A stretch of DNA of 64,000 bases from Streptomyces sp. DG1A-41 (GCF_037055355.1 NZ_CP146350.1:1449001-1513000), one strand, 5' to 3'. Shown: positions 1-12,854, numbered from the stretch's first letter. Notes: generated from the sequence alone by a model not told the origin. Numbers and translations are program-made.

Positions 1-1345
1 GCGGCCCGGAGCACTGCCGGCACCGCGCGGGCGCCCGGCAGTTGGCGCACGCCATGCGCGGCACGTATCCCCGCCGGGGCACCTGCACCAGCACCGGACC
101 GTGCCGCAGCCCCTCGCGGACGACCTGCCAGGCGAGGGTCGGCAGCCGGGCGGCCCGGGCGGCCTCGTCCCGCGCGAGGTCCCCGTCCCCGACAGTGCGG
201 ACGAGCGGAGCGGCGGCGCGCACCTGCTCACGCCCGGCGACCAGCGGGCGCGCCCACCCGGTCTCGACGAGCTGCGCGGCCTCCACCGTGCAGCCCCAGC
301 TGCCCAGCAGGAAGCCGCACTTGTCCTGGGCGGCCCGCAGCAGCAGCACCTCACGCGCGTGGGGCTGCGGGGCGTGCTGCTCGCTGTGGCTGTCGTCCCC
401 GTCGTCCCAGATGGCCACGAGCCCGAGATCCTGGACCGGTGCGAACATCGCGGCCCGGGTCCCGATCACGGCCCGTACGGAGCCCCGCCGGACCGCGAGC
501 CACTGCGCGTACCGCTTCTCGGGCCCCGCGTCGGCGGTGAGCACCGCATGCCGCCCCTCCCCCAGCAGGGCGGTCAGGGCAGCGTCGACCCGCGCGACCG
601 CCCGCCCGTCGGGCAGGAGGGCGAGGGCCCCGCGACCGGAGGCCAGCGTCGCCACGACGGCCCGGGCGATATCCTCGCTCCACTCCGGGCCGGGCAGCGC
701 GTTCCACACGGCCCGTGGCGCGCCGCCGGAGGCCAGCGACTCCAGGAAGGCCGCTCCCCGCTCGTACCGCTGCCAGGAGCCCGCTTCCGGCGCCGGGGGC
801 GGCGGCAGCGGTGCGGGCGAGGGGCGCTGCTCGGCCCGGGCGTTGCGCGGCGGCACGGCGAGTTGCAGGACGTCGGCGAGGCTGCCCGCGTACCGGTCGG
901 CGACCGCCCGGGACAGTCCCAGCAGTTCCTCGCTCAGCACCCGCTCGGGCGACACGACCTGGGCGAGGGCGGCCAGCGGCCCCGAGTAGTCGGACTCGGG
1001 CAGCCGCTCGACGAGGAACCCGTCGATCAGGCCGCCGCCCTCGCGCCGTCCTTCCCTCACCCGGTGCCGCCCGGCTCCGAACCGCACCCGCACCCGCACG
1101 CCCGGCTGGGCCTGCTCGTCCAGCTCCTCGGGCACGGCGTAGTCGAAGTACCGGTCGAGGTGGAGCACGCCCTTGTCGACGAGCACCCGCGCGACGGGCA
1201 GTTCCTTGGCGAGCGCGGCCCCCCGCCAGGTCCGCGGCTTGGCCCGGGGCGTCTTGGCCTTCCGCACACTCTCCCGGATGAGCGCGAGCTGCTCGGGCGG
1301 TGCACCCTCCGCGCCGCCGCCCGCCTGTTCGTTCTCGCTGCTCAC
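1..1345 (-). CDS. priA: Primosomal protein N' (PriA), 5' part; runs off the window
   Basis: Partial gene; its start is GTG at 1345 and its 3' end lies outside the window. About 448 codons are visible. The product belongs to the PriA family, which binds abandoned replication forks and starts primosome reloading. The N-terminal DNA-binding region reads LDRYFDYAVPEEL, and the first zinc-cysteine pairs (CANC and CRQC) lie near position 50-10. The helicase core is unlike that of enteric PriA: the Walker A position reads ALLPDGRAVA with no GKT, and the Walker B/DEEH position reads WDDGDD. Known actinobacterial PriA proteins are reported to lack recognisable helicase motifs, so a structural rather than motor role is inferred. 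It lies downstream of metK. Confidence 0.9.
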   Translation of the reverse strand, partial: MSSENEQAGGGAEGAPPEQLALIRESVRKAKTPRAKPRTWRGAALAKELPVARVLVDKGVLHLDRYFDYAVPEELDEQAQPGVRVRVRFGAGRHRVREGRREGGGLIDGFLVERLPESDYSGPLAALAQVVSPERVLSEELLGLSRAVADRYAGSLADVLQLAVPPRNARAEQRPSPAPLPPPPAPEAGSWQRYERGAAFLESLASGGAPRAVWNALPGPEWSEDIARAVVATLASGRGALALLPDGRAVARVDAALTALLGEGRHAVLTADAGPEKRYAQWLAVRRGSVRAVIGTRAAMFAPVQDLGLVAIWDDGDDSHSEQHAPQPHAREVLLLRAAQDKCGFLLGSWGCTVEAAQLVETGWARPLVAGREQVRAAAPLVRTVGDGDLARDEAARAARLPTLAWQVVREGLRHGPVLVQVPRRGYVPRMACANCRAPARCRQCSGP

Positions 1346-1376
1346 GCTTGCATTCTTACCAAACGCCACTGACATC

Positions 1377-1490
1377 CGGCGGGGCCGTAGGCCCGTCGCC
1401 CACGCACCGGACGCACGACGAGGCCCGGCGCCCCGAAGGGTGCCGGGCCTCGCGAGGTACCGCGGCGGCGTCGGGCCTACGGCCCCGCCG
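1377..1490 (-). terminator. Nested inverted repeats between metK and priA
   Basis: A perfect 19-bp inverted repeat (1377-1395, cggcggggccgtaggcccg, against 1472-1490) encloses a second hairpin at 1419-1452, whose stem is about 15 bp with one G-T pair and a CGAA loop. On the minus strand it begins 13 nt after the metK stop and ends 32 nt before the priA start, so it is placed to end metK transcripts. No U-run follows, which is usual for Streptomyces terminators. Confidence 0.7.
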
Positions 1491-1502
1491 TCTTGTGGGG
1501 AC

Positions 1503-2711
1503 TTACAGCCCCACGGCCTTGCGCAGGGCGTCCACGCGGTCCGTCCGCTCCCAGGTGAACTCGGGAAGCTCGCGGCCGAAGTGCCCGTACGCGGCGGTCT
1601 GGGAGTAGATCGGGCGGAGCAGGTCGAGGTCGCGGATGATGGCGGCCGGACGGAGGTCGAAGACCTCGTCGATCGCCTTCTCGATCTTGTCCGTGTCGAT
1701 CTTGGCGGTGCCGAAGGTCTCGACGAACAGACCGACCGGCTCGGCCTTGCCGATGGCGTACGCCACCTGGACCTCGCAACGGGTGGCGAGACCCGCGGCG
1801 ACCACGTTCTTCGCGACCCAGCGCATCGCGTACGCCGCGGAGCGGTCGACCTTGGACGGGTCCTTGCCGGAGAAGGCGCCGCCGCCGTGACGGGCCATGC
1901 CGCCGTAGGTGTCGATGATGATCTTGCGGCCGGTCAGGCCCGCGTCACCCATCGGGCCGCCGATCTCGAAGCGGCCGGTGGGGTTGACCAGCAGGCGGTA
2001 GTTCTCCGTGTCGAGCTTGATGCCCTCGTCGAGCAGCGCCTTGAGCTCCGGCTCGACGACGAACTCCTTGATGTCCGGAGCCAGGAGCGAGTCCAGGTCG
2101 ATGTCGGAGGCGTGCTGGGAGGAGACCACGACGGTGTCGAGGCGGACCGCCTTGTCACCGTCGTACTCGATGGTGACCTGCGTCTTGCCGTCCGGGCGCA
2201 GGTAGGGGATCGTGCCGTTCTTGCGCACGTCGGACAGGCGCTTCGACAGGCGGTGCGCCAGGAAGATCGGCAGCGGCATCAGCGTCGGCGTCTCGTCCGT
2301 CGCGTAGCCGAACATCAGGCCCTGGTCGCCCGCGCCCTGCTTGTCGAGCTCGTCCTCGTCGCCCTCGACACGGGACTCGTAAGCCGTGTCCACGCCCTGG
2401 GCGATGTCCGGGGACTGCGCGCCGATCGACACGGAGACGCCGCAGGAGGCGCCGTCGAAGCCCTTCTTCGAGGAGTCGTAGCCGATTTCGAGGATCTTGC
2501 TCCGGACCAGCGTCGCGATGTCCGCGTACGCCTTGGTCGTGACCTCACCGGCCACGTGCACGAGGCCGGTCGTGATCAGGGTTTCGACGGCGACCCGGGA
2601 GGTCGGGTCCTCGCGGAGCAACGCGTCGAGAATGGTGTCGCTGATCTGGTCAGCGATCTTGTCGGGGTGACCCTCGGTCACGGACTCCGAGGTGAACAGG
2701 CGACGGGACAC
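1503..2711 (-). CDS. metK: S-adenosylmethionine synthetase
   Basis: MetK makes S-adenosylmethionine from methionine and ATP in the cytoplasm. The protein is 402 aa, the usual length for Streptomyces. It starts at GTG 2711, 7 nt after a clear AGGGAG ribosome site; the longer open frame upstream lacks MetK similarity. Family features include the N-terminal [15 protein letters not shown] (ATP and metal site), [10 protein letters not shown], and the late [19 protein letters not shown] loop, which contributes ATP-site residues. In Streptomyces, MetK dosage is known to influence antibiotic production and sporulation. It lies between coaBC and priA with 236 nt upstream that may hold its promoter; no riboswitch was recognised there. 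Confidence 0.97.
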   Translation of the reverse strand: MSRRLFTSESVTEGHPDKIADQISDTILDALLREDPTSRVAVETLITTGLVHVAGEVTTKAYADIATLVRSKILEIGYDSSKKGFDGASCGVSVSIGAQSPDIAQGVDTAYESRVEGDEDELDKQGAGDQGLMFGYATDETPTLMPLPIFLAHRLSKRLSDVRKNGTIPYLRPDGKTQVTIEYDGDKAVRLDTVVVSSQHASDIDLDSLLAPDIKEFVVEPELKALLDEGIKLDTENYRLLVNPTGRFEIGGPMGDAGLTGRKIIIDTYGGMARHGGGAFSGKDPSKVDRSAAYAMRWVAKNVVAAGLATRCEVQVAYAIGKAEPVGLFVETFGTAKIDTDKIEKAIDEVFDLRPAAIIRDLDLLRPIYSQTAAYGHFGRELPEFTWERTDRVDALRKAVGL

Positions 2712-2947
2712 AACGCTCCCTGTGGTTGCAGCGGCTGCTGGCTGATCATTGGCGGACGGCGGGGGCTGCACCCGGCGCCGTCCGTGGAACAGTTTATCGG
2801 TCACGCTTCGGCCACGGTCCCCCTGTCTCGACACTCGGGAGTGCTGTGACCTGCGGCACAGGCATTCTGCCCAATGGCGTGCTGCGTTGGCCAGAGGCGC
2901 CACGCCACGATCGGCCGGTTTCGCTGGGGTGCGGGGCGGCTGGAACA

Positions 2948-4150
2948 TCAGCGAAGGCGCTCGACCACCAGGCTCCATACGGTTTCGGCCAGGGCTTCCT
3001 TGGGGCCGTGCGGCACCGCGGTCTCGCTGCCGTCGGCGCCGAGGACGACGGCCTCGTTCTCCTCGGAGCCGAACGTTCTGCTCTCCCCGACCTCGTTCAC
3101 CACCAGCAGATCGCAGCCCTTGCGCTTCAGTTTCGCGCGGCCGTTGGCGAGCACGTCGTCGGTCTCCGCCGCGAAGCCGACGATCACCTGCCCGGGGCGC
3201 GCGCGGTCGGCGGAGATCTCCGCGAGGATGTCCGGATTCCGCACCAGGGTGATCGGCTCCGGCTCCTGGTCGTCCTTCTTCTTGATCTTCCCGGCCGCGT
3301 ACACCGCCGGGCGGAAGTCCGCCACCGCCGCCGCCATGACCACCGCGTCGGCGTCGGCGGACGCCTTCAGCACCGCCTCGCGCAGCTGCACGGCGGTGCC
3401 GACGGGGACGACGTCCACGCCGGCCGGGTCGGGCAGGGCGCTGTTGGCCGCGATCAGCGTGACACGGGCGCCGCGGGCGGCCGCGGTGCGGGCGAGGGCG
3501 TAGCCCTGCTTCCCGGAGGAGCGGTTACCGAGGAACCGGACCGGGTCCAGGGGCTCGCGGGTGCCGCCGGCGCTGACCACGACATGCCGGCCCTTCAGGT
3601 CGGGCTCGGTCACGCCCCGAGCCAGCACCCGGCGGCAGACCTCGAAGATCTCGCCCGGGTCGGGCAGCCGGCCCTTGCCGGTGTCGACGCCGGTGAGGCG
3701 GCCCACGGCCGGTTCGATGACGAGGGCGCCGCGGCGGCGCAGCGTCGCCACGTTCTCCTGGGTGGCCGGGTGCTCCCACATCTCCGTGTGCATGGCGGGG
3801 GCGAAGACGACCGGGCAGCGGGCGGTGAGCAGGGTGTTGGTGAGGAGGTCGTCGGCGAGGCCGTGGGCCGCCTTGGCGAGCGTGTCGGCGGTGGCGGGGG
3901 CGACGACGACCAGGTCGGCGTGCTGTCCGATGCGGACGTGCGGGACCTCGTGGACGTCGTCCCACACCTCGGTGGAGACCGGGTTCCCGGAGAGCGCGGA
4001 CCAGGTGGCGGCGCCGACGAAGTGCAGCGCGGAGGCGGTGGGCACCACGCGCACGTCATGGCCCGACTCCGTCAGCCGCCGCAGCAGCTCACAGGCCTTG
4101 TACGCGGCGATGCCGCCACTGACCCCCAGAACGACCTTCGGCTTGTCCAC
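2948..4150 (-). CDS. coaBC: Bifunctional phosphopantothenoylcysteine decarboxylase/synthase (CoaBC, Dfp)
   Basis: CoaBC carries out two consecutive steps of coenzyme A synthesis: CTP-dependent coupling of cysteine to 4'-phosphopantothenate (CoaB half), then FMN-dependent decarboxylation (CoaC half). The protein is 400 aa from GTG 4150, preceded by GGGGAG. The N-terminal flavoprotein half shows [13 protein letters not shown] and the APAMHTEMW loop. The C-terminal synthase half begins around residue 190 with [17 protein letters not shown] and contains [14 protein letters not shown] and VGFAAET. It follows rpoZ; a strong hairpin at 4201-4235 separates them. Confidence 0.97.
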   Translation of the reverse strand: MDKPKVVLGVSGGIAAYKACELLRRLTESGHDVRVVPTASALHFVGAATWSALSGNPVSTEVWDDVHEVPHVRIGQHADLVVVAPATADTLAKAAHGLADDLLTNTLLTARCPVVFAPAMHTEMWEHPATQENVATLRRRGALVIEPAVGRLTGVDTGKGRLPDPGEIFEVCRRVLARGVTEPDLKGRHVVVSAGGTREPLDPVRFLGNRSSGKQGYALARTAAARGARVTLIAANSALPDPAGVDVVPVGTAVQLREAVLKASADADAVVMAAAVADFRPAVYAAGKIKKKDDQEPEPITLVRNPDILAEISADRARPGQVIVGFAAETDDVLANGRAKLKRKGCDLLVVNEVGESRTFGSEENEAVVLGADGSETAVPHGPKEALAETVWSLVVERLR

Positions 4151-4200
4151 GTCTCTCCCCGGACCTCGGCAACCGGCACAACGTACGACTCCATGACACA

Positions 4201-4235
4201 CCACAGGCCCGGCAGTCGGCCTGCCGGGCCTGTGG
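4201..4235 (-). terminator. Hairpin terminator after rpoZ
   Basis: A perfect 15-bp stem (4201-4215 with 4221-4235) closes a 5-nt loop. On the minus strand it sits 30 nt after the rpoZ stop codon and 50 nt before the coaBC start. It is probably an intrinsic or partial terminator that lowers read-through into coaBC. Confidence 0.75.
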
Positions 4236-4264
4236 AAAAGTCAGCGTCAAGCTGTAAATAGCAC

Positions 4265-4537
4265 TTACTGCGCCGGGCCCTCGACGGCCTCGGACGTCAG
4301 CAGCCCCGCGTTGATCTCGCGAAGGGCGATCGAGAGCGGCTTCTCGTGGACGTGGGTGTCGACGAGAGGACCGACGTACTCGAGGAGACCCTCGCCGAGC
4401 TGCGAGTAGTACGCGTTGATCTGGCGGGCCCGCTTGGCCGCGTAGATCACGAGGCTGTACTTCGAGTCGGTGGCCTCGAGGAGCTCGTCGATCGGCGGGT
4501 TGATGATGCCCTCGGGCGCGGAGATGGAAGAGGACAC
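4265..4537 (-). CDS. rpoZ: RNA polymerase omega subunit
   Basis: The 90-aa omega subunit helps assemble RNA polymerase by holding the beta' subunit. The core omega motif is visible as [20 protein letters not shown] followed by AAKRARQIN, with an actinobacterial C-terminal tail ([25 protein letters not shown] region). The gmk-rpoZ-coaBC order is typical across bacteria. The gene starts at 4537 and lies 71 nt after gmk on the same strand. In S. coelicolor, rpoZ is known to be needed for normal antibiotic production and differentiation. Confidence 0.97.
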   Translation of the reverse strand: MSSSISAPEGIINPPIDELLEATDSKYSLVIYAAKRARQINAYYSQLGEGLLEYVGPLVDTHVHEKPLSIALREINAGLLTSEAVEGPAQ

Positions 4538-4608
4538 GCTCTACCTTCCGATGGATGGGAAAGATTCTGTCGGGGTGATCAGCGAGACCCGGAAACGATC
4601 AGCGATGG

Positions 4609-5166
4609 TCACACGACGTCCACCAAGGCTAGCAGCTCACGAGCCACGTCCTCGACGGAGGTGTTGACCAGGGTCGTATCGAACTCCGGCTCGGCGGCCA
4701 GTTCGGTCTTCGCCGCCTGAAGCCGACGCTCGATGACCTCGGGCGGTTCGGTGCCCCGCCCGGTGAGTCTGCGCACCAGCTCCTCCCAGGAAGGGGGAGC
4801 CAGGAACACCAGCTGGGCCTCGGGCATCGACTCCCGGACCAGGCGGGCACCCTGGAGGTCGATCTCGAGGAGTACGGGCTCGCCCTTCTCCAGGCGCTCC
4901 TGCACGGCCGCACGCGGCGTGCCGTAGCGGTTGCCGGCGAACTCGGCCCACTCCAGCAGTTCGCCGTTGGCGATCAGCTTGTCCATCTCCTCGTCGGTGA
5001 CGAAGAAGTAGTGGACTCCGTGCTTCTCGCCGGGGCGGGGCTTGCGGGTCGTCGCCGACACCGAGAGCCAGACCTCGGGGTGTTCCTTGCGCATATGGGC
5101 GACGACCGTGCTCTTGCCGACCCCGGAAGGGCCGGAGAGCACGGTCAGCCGCGGACGTTCACTCAT
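4609..5166 (-). CDS. gmk: Guanylate kinase
   Basis: Gmk converts GMP to GDP with ATP, a step in guanine nucleotide supply that also feeds (p)ppGpp metabolism. The P-loop is [11 protein letters not shown] near the N-terminus, followed by the GMP-binding [18 protein letters not shown] region. ATG 5166 (MSERPRL) is the family-like start and gives 185 aa. An in-frame TTG at 5184, preceded by a weak CTCCGGGA, would add six residues and cannot be excluded. The gene lies between sIHF and rpoZ on one strand. Confidence 0.95.
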   Translation of the reverse strand: MSERPRLTVLSGPSGVGKSTVVAHMRKEHPEVWLSVSATTRKPRPGEKHGVHYFFVTDEEMDKLIANGELLEWAEFAGNRYGTPRAAVQERLEKGEPVLLEIDLQGARLVRESMPEAQLVFLAPPSWEELVRRLTGRGTEPPEVIERRLQAAKTELAAEPEFDTTLVNTSVEDVARELLALVDVV

Positions 5167-5224
5167 GCAGCGATTATCCAGCAATCCCGGAGTGCCCGGG
5201 ACTCGCTTCCCCGGAGTGCCCGGT

Positions 5225-5548
5225 TCAGGAGCCGGTGCTGCCGAACTCGCGCTCCAGCGATGCGATCTGGTTGGAACCGAGACCGCGCACGCGACGGCTC
5301 TCGGAGATACCGAGTCGCTCCATGATCTGCTTGGCGCGGACCTTGCCCACGCCCGGCAGGGACTCGAGGAGGGCGGAGACCTTCATCTTGCCGATGACGT
5401 CGTTCTCCTGGCCCTGCTTGATGACCTCGTGAAGGGAGGCGCCGGAGTGCTTGAGTCGATTCTTGACCTCGGCCCGCTCCCGGCGAGCCGCGGCGGCCTT
5501 TTCGAGCGCGGCTGCGCGCTGTTCAGGGGTAAGGGGCGGAAGAGCCAC
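5225..5548 (-). CDS. sihF: Actinobacterial integration host factor sIHF
   Basis: sIHF is a 107-aa nucleoid-associated protein that binds DNA without strong sequence preference and affects supercoiling, nucleoid compaction and sporulation septation in Streptomyces (known for the family). The start is GTG 5548, 8 nt after a strong GAGGTGA site. The sequence has a long basic N-terminal helix ([20 protein letters not shown]) and a helix-two-turn-helix core with [20 protein letters not shown]. It lies just upstream of gmk, its usual place, and downstream of pyrF with 277 nt between. Confidence 0.96.
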   Translation of the reverse strand: MALPPLTPEQRAAALEKAAAARRERAEVKNRLKHSGASLHEVIKQGQENDVIGKMKVSALLESLPGVGKVRAKQIMERLGISESRRVRGLGSNQIASLEREFGSTGS

Positions 5549-5825
5549 GCCTACGTCACCTCGGATGTCGAACTGTCGGATACGGACCGGTGAGGAACCT
5601 AGTCGCCCCACACCTGGGGAGCTACGAGCAACACGCTTGCCCGTTCACTCTCGTCGGAGACTAGCGGGCAAGTCCGCCAGAGTCAGCGAGAACAGCGGAA
5701 AAGTCCTGGTCAGCCTTCGTCTGAACGGACATTTAGGACATACTGCCCCGGATTTGAGGATGTATTCAGACTCAAGCGCGCCCCGGAACACTCATCGGAG
5801 GTCTCCGGAGGAGGTCAGGAGAAGG
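5549..5825. other. Intergenic region between pyrF and sIHF
   Basis: These 277 nt carry no recognisable gene. They should contain the sIHF promoter on the minus strand, but I see no convincing -35/-10 pair. At 5811-5839, next to and overlapping the pyrF stop, there is a purine-rich stretch in which a gaggtcagga-like unit recurs three times. Confidence 0.5.
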
Positions 5826-6671
5826 TCAGGAGGAGGTCACGGCGTGACGGATCTCCTCCGCGACGCGCTCCGCGGCGTCACGCAGCGCGACCGCGTCGGG
5901 ACCGTGGCGTAGCACTCCCCGGCTGACGTTCGGCACGACGTTGCGCACTGCCGCACCGAAGACCCGGGGCAGATCGGCCGGCGTCGCACCCTGGGCGCCG
6001 ATGCCGGGCGCGAGGAGCGGGCCGTTGATGTCCAGGTCGTACGACGACAGGTCGCCGAGGGTCGCGCCGACGACCGCGCCGAAGGAGCCGAGGGGCTCCT
6101 CTCCCGTGTTCTCGGCGGACAGGTGCGCGAGCATGGTCGCTCCGATGTTCTGACCGTCGGAGCGCACGGCGTGCTGGACCTCGCCGCCTTCGGGGTTGGA
6201 GGTCAGCGCCAGCACGAACAGGCCGGCGCCGCTCTCCCGCGCCAGCGCGACGGCCGGGCTCAGCGAGCCGTAGCCGAGGAAGGGCGAGACGGTCAGCGCG
6301 TCGGAGAACAGCGGTGCGTCCGGGTGCAGGAAGGACTCGGCGTACGCGGCCATGGTCGATCCGATGTCGCCGCGCTTGGCATCCATCACGACCAGCGCGC
6401 CCGCGGCCCGCGCCTCGGCCACCGACTTCTCCAGGACGGCGACGCCGCGCGAGCCGAACCGCTCGAAGAAGGCGCTCTGCGGCTTGAGCACGGCGATCCG
6501 GTCCGCCACCGCCTCGACGACCGTGCGGCTGAACCGTTCCAGGCCCGCCACGTCGTCGTTCAGGCCCCACTCGGCGAGCAGGGAGGCGTGCGGGTCGATG
6601 CCGACGCAGAGCGGACCGCGCTCGTCCATGGCGCGACGCAGGCGCGCGCCGAAGGGCTCGAGACCACTCAT
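5826..6671 (-). CDS. pyrF: Orotidine 5'-phosphate decarboxylase (type 2)
   Basis: PyrF decarboxylates OMP to UMP, the last step of de novo UMP synthesis. The 281-aa length fits the longer type 2 enzymes found in actinobacteria. The catalytic signature VVMDAKRGDIGST (Asp-Ala-Lys-Arg-Gly-Asp) is intact, and the N-terminal region LCVGIDPHASLL is typical. Its ATG at 6671 overlaps the pyrD stop as ATGA, so translational coupling is likely. It is the last gene of the pyrimidine run. Confidence 0.97.
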   Translation of the reverse strand: MSGLEPFGARLRRAMDERGPLCVGIDPHASLLAEWGLNDDVAGLERFSRTVVEAVADRIAVLKPQSAFFERFGSRGVAVLEKSVAEARAAGALVVMDAKRGDIGSTMAAYAESFLHPDAPLFSDALTVSPFLGYGSLSPAVALARESGAGLFVLALTSNPEGGEVQHAVRSDGQNIGATMLAHLSAENTGEEPLGSFGAVVGATLGDLSSYDLDINGPLLAPGIGAQGATPADLPRVFGAAVRNVVPNVSRGVLRHGPDAVALRDAAERVAEEIRHAVTSS

Positions 6672-7774
6672 GCCGTCTTCCTCACGTCGGCGCCCACCGC
6701 GTCGGCGAGCGTGGCGTACGGACTGGTGCGCAGGCGCGCCACGAGCCCCTTGTGCATCGCGCGGCCCCAGAAGGGCCCCTCGTAGACGAAGGCGCTGTAG
6801 CCCTGCACCAGCGTGGCACCGGCCAGGATGCGCTGCCAGGCGTCCTCGGCGTTCTCGATGCCGCCGACGCCCACCAGGGTGATCCGGTCGCCCACGCGCG
6901 CGTAGAGGCGGCGCAGGACCTCCAGGGAGCGTTCCTTCAGGGGCGCGCCCGACAGACCGCCGGCCTCCTTGACCAGGGAGGGGTCGGACCTCAGGCCGAG
7001 CCCTTCGCGGGCGATGGTGGTGTTCGTGGCGATGATGCCGTCCAGGCCGAGTTCCACGGCGAGGTCGGCGATGGCGTCGATGTCCTCGTCGGCGAGGTCC
7101 GGCGCGATCTTGACCAGGAGCGGGACGCGCCGCGCGGACCGCGTGCGGTCGGCGGCCTCGCGGACGGCGCTCAGCAGGGGGCGGAGCGCCTGTGTGGCCT
7201 GGAGGTTGCGCAGACCGGGCGTGTTCGGGGAGGAGACGTTGACCACGAGGTAGTCGGCGTAGGGCGCCAGCCGCTCGGCGGACTTCACGTAGTCCGCGAC
7301 GGCCTCCTCCTCGGGTACGACCTTGGTCTTGCCGATGTTGACGCCGACGACGGTCTTGAAGACGGGCGTCCGGGAGGCCAGGCGGGCGGCGACGCGGAGC
7401 GATCCGTCGTTGTTGAAGCCCATCCGGTTGATCAGCGCCCGGTCCTTGACCAGCCGGAACAGCCGCTGCTTGGGATTGCCGGGCTGGGGCTCGCCGGTGA
7501 CCGTGCCGATCTCGACGTGGTCGAAGCCGAGCATCGCCATGCCGTCGATGCCGACGGCGTTCTTGTCGAAGCCCGCGGCGAGCCCGAAGGGGCCGTGCAT
7601 GCGCAGCCCGAAGGCCTCCGTGCGCAGCTCCTTGTGGCGGGGCGCGAGGGCGGCCGCGAGGAAGGTGCGCAACACGGGGACACGGGCGGCCAGCCGGATC
7701 CAGCGGAAGGCGAGGTGGTGGGCCCGCTCCGGGTCCATCCGCTTGAAGAGCAGACTGAAAAAGATCTTGTACAT
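6668..7774 (-). CDS. pyrD: Dihydroorotate dehydrogenase (quinone), class 2
   Basis: PyrD oxidises dihydroorotate to orotate at the membrane, passing electrons to quinone. The protein is 368 aa. The N-terminal MYKIFFSLLFKRMDPERAHH is the class 2 membrane-association helix region. FMN-binding and catalytic segments include GLAAGFDKNA, NRMGFNNDG and VNVSSPNTPGLRNLQ, which carries the class 2 catalytic serine. Start ATG 7774 has GAGGAC upstream. It is separated from carB by a 70-nt gap containing a hairpin, and overlaps pyrF by 4 nt. Confidence 0.97.
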   Translation of the reverse strand: MYKIFFSLLFKRMDPERAHHLAFRWIRLAARVPVLRTFLAAALAPRHKELRTEAFGLRMHGPFGLAAGFDKNAVGIDGMAMLGFDHVEIGTVTGEPQPGNPKQRLFRLVKDRALINRMGFNNDGSLRVAARLASRTPVFKTVVGVNIGKTKVVPEEEAVADYVKSAERLAPYADYLVVNVSSPNTPGLRNLQATQALRPLLSAVREAADRTRSARRVPLLVKIAPDLADEDIDAIADLAVELGLDGIIATNTTIAREGLGLRSDPSLVKEAGGLSGAPLKERSLEVLRRLYARVGDRITLVGVGGIENAEDAWQRILAGATLVQGYSAFVYEGPFWGRAMHKGLVARLRTSPYATLADAVGADVRKTA

Positions 7775-7807
7775 GATGTCCTCACGAAGACATGGCGTCC
7801 TCACGCA

Positions 7808-7837
7808 GAGGGGGACACCGTTTCCGGTGTCCCCCTC
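7808..7837 (-). terminator. GAAA-capped hairpin between carB and pyrD
   Basis: A perfect 13-bp stem (gagggggacaccg, 7808-7820, with 7825-7837) closes a 4-nt loop that reads GAAA on the minus strand. It starts 8 nt after the carB stop and ends 34 nt before the pyrD start. It may be a terminator or an mRNA-stabilising processing site inside the pyr operon. No U-run follows. Confidence 0.65.
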
Positions 7838-7844
7838 GGGGCTG

Positions 7845-11145
<3,301 letters not shown>

Positions 11146-11153
<8 letters not shown>

Positions 11154-12288
11154 GCTGGCCCTCCATCAGGGATACGAAGCGGTCGAACAGGTAGGCGGCG
11201 TCGTGCGGGCCGGCTGCCGCTTCGGGGTGGTACTGGACGCTGAAGGCGGGGCGGTCGAGGAGCTGGAGCCCCTCCACCACGTTGTCGTTCAGGCAGACGT
11301 GCGACACCTCGGCGCGGCCGAACGGGGTCTCGGAGACCTGGTCGAGCGGGGCGTCGACGGCGAAGCCGTGGTTGTGCGCGGTGACCTCGACCTTGCCGGT
11401 CGTACGGTCCTGCACCGGCTGGTTGATGCCGCGGTGGCCGTACTTCAGCTTGTAGGTGCCGAAGCCGAGCGCGCGGCCCAGGATCTGGTTGCCGAAGCAG
11501 ATACCGAAGAGCGGAGTGCCGCGCTCCAGGACGCCCCGCATGACGGAGACGGGGTGGTCGGCGGTGGCCGGGTCGCCCGGGCCGTTGGAGAAGAACACGC
11601 CGTCCGGGTTCACCGCGTAGACGTCCTCGACGGTCGCGGTCGCCGGGAGCACGTGCACCTCGATGCCGCGCTCGGCCATGCGGTGCGGGGTCATGCCCTT
11701 GATGCCGAGGTCGACGGCGGCGACGGTGAACTTCTTCTCGCCGATCGCGGGGACGACGTACGGCTCGGTGGTGGCGACCTCGGCGGAGAGGTTCGCGCCC
11801 TTCATCTGCGGTGCTTCCTGCACGCGCGCGAGGAGTGCGCTGTCGTCCCGGACGGCGTCGCCGCTGAAGATGCCGACGCGCATCGCGCCGCGCTCGCGCA
11901 GGTGACGCGTGAGGGCGCGAGTGTCGATGCCGGAGATGCCGACCACGCCCTGCGCCGCCAGCTCCTCGTCCAGCGAGCGCCGGGAGCGCCAGTTGGACGG
12001 CACGCGCGCGGGGTCGCGCACGACGTACCCGGAGACCCAGATGCGCTGGGACTCGGGGTCCTCGTCGTTGACGCCGGTGTTGCCGACGTGCGGTGCCGTC
12101 ATCACCACGACCTGGCGGTGGTACGACGGGTCGGTGAGGGTCTCCTGGTAGCCGGTCATGCCCGTGGAGAACACCGCTTCGCCGAAGGTCTCCCCCACGG
12201 CCCCGTAGGCACGGCCGCGGAAGACCCGGCCGTCCTCCAGGACGAGTACGGCGGGAGTCTTGGCAGCTCCCCTGGTGGAGGTCGTCAT
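11146..12288 (-). CDS. carA: Carbamoyl-phosphate synthase, small (glutaminase) subunit
   Basis: CarA releases ammonia from glutamine and channels it to CarB. The 380-aa protein has the class I glutamine amidotransferase core: [19 protein letters not shown] carries the catalytic cysteine, and FSVQYHPEA the histidine and glutamate. ATG 12288 ([15 protein letters not shown]) is chosen because the CarA fold starts at [13 protein letters not shown]; longer frames upstream belong to the preceding gene. The start overlaps that gene's stop (ATGA), and its own TAA lies within carB, so the cistrons are coupled. Confidence 0.97.
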
Positions 12289-12854
12289 CGTTCGGCGCCT
12301 TCCCTGCTGTTCGTTTCGATCATGGAGTTGATGGCCTCGACCCACTCGTTGTGCTCGGCCGCGTGGTCGGAGCGGAAGCCGGAGTCGATCAGCCGGTCGC
12401 CGTGCTCCCAGGTGACGACGAGCAGGCCGCCCTCGGTGAGCACTTTGCCCGCGATGCCTTTGTCGAGCCGGGCCTCGCGCAGCTGTGCGGCCGGGACGAA
12501 GAAGTCGCTCGCCCCGGGGCGCACGACGTCCAGTCCGGCGTCCGTGAGCGTGAGCTCGGCGCGGCTGCGGGTGCCCAGACCCTGCGCGACGATGCGGTCG
12601 AGCCACTGTCCTGCGGTGGTGGAGCCGTGGTAGCGGCCGCTCATCGTCAGGCACGCCGGTCCCGGGTCGTCCGGGGTGGTTGGCAGCTCGGGCAGGTCGC
12701 CCTGGAGGGTGCCGCGCCACTTCCAGCCTTCGCGCATCAGCCAGTAGACGAGCGCGACGAACAGGGCGAGGCCGACGACCCAGCCGATGCGGGCGGCCCA
12801 GTCGGTCACTTGCGCCGATTCCTTCTCGGCGGCCAGGAGGAGTACAGGTGTCAC
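12285..12854 (-). CDS. Membrane-anchored protein of unknown function in the pyr operon
   Basis: The 189-aa protein is not confidently assigned. It has one N-terminal membrane segment (about residues 20-40, [18 protein letters not shown]), then a soluble domain with a beta-rich, PH-like look: [25 protein letters not shown], then [15 protein letters not shown] and [20 protein letters not shown] 12854 overlaps the pyrC stop (GTGA), and its own stop overlaps carA ATG (ATGA), so it is co-translated with pyrimidine enzymes. A gene of this type at this position is, from memory, a regular feature of Streptomyces pyr operons. A link to pyrimidine metabolism is only inferred from position. Confidence 0.85.
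   Translation of the reverse strand: MTPVLLLAAEKESAQVTDWAARIGWVVGLALFVALVYWLMREGWKWRGTLQGDLPELPTTPDDPGPACLTMSGRYHGSTTAGQWLDRIVAQGLGTRSRAELTLTDAGLDVVRPGASDFFVPAAQLREARLDKGIAGKVLTEGGLLVVTWEHGDRLIDSGFRSDHAAEHNEWVEAINSMIETNSREGAER

Noticed and set aside
2712..2947. Possible SAM riboswitch upstream of metK
   Set aside because: No S-box or SAM-IV type core was recognisable, and a TAAACT hexamer on the minus strand lacked a matching -35. I could only call it a probable promoter region.
5186..5223. Direct repeat cccggagtgcccgg (5186-5199 and 5210-5223) before gmk
   Set aside because: It is only 14 bp in GC-rich sequence with no symmetry or known regulator match, so not reported as a feature.
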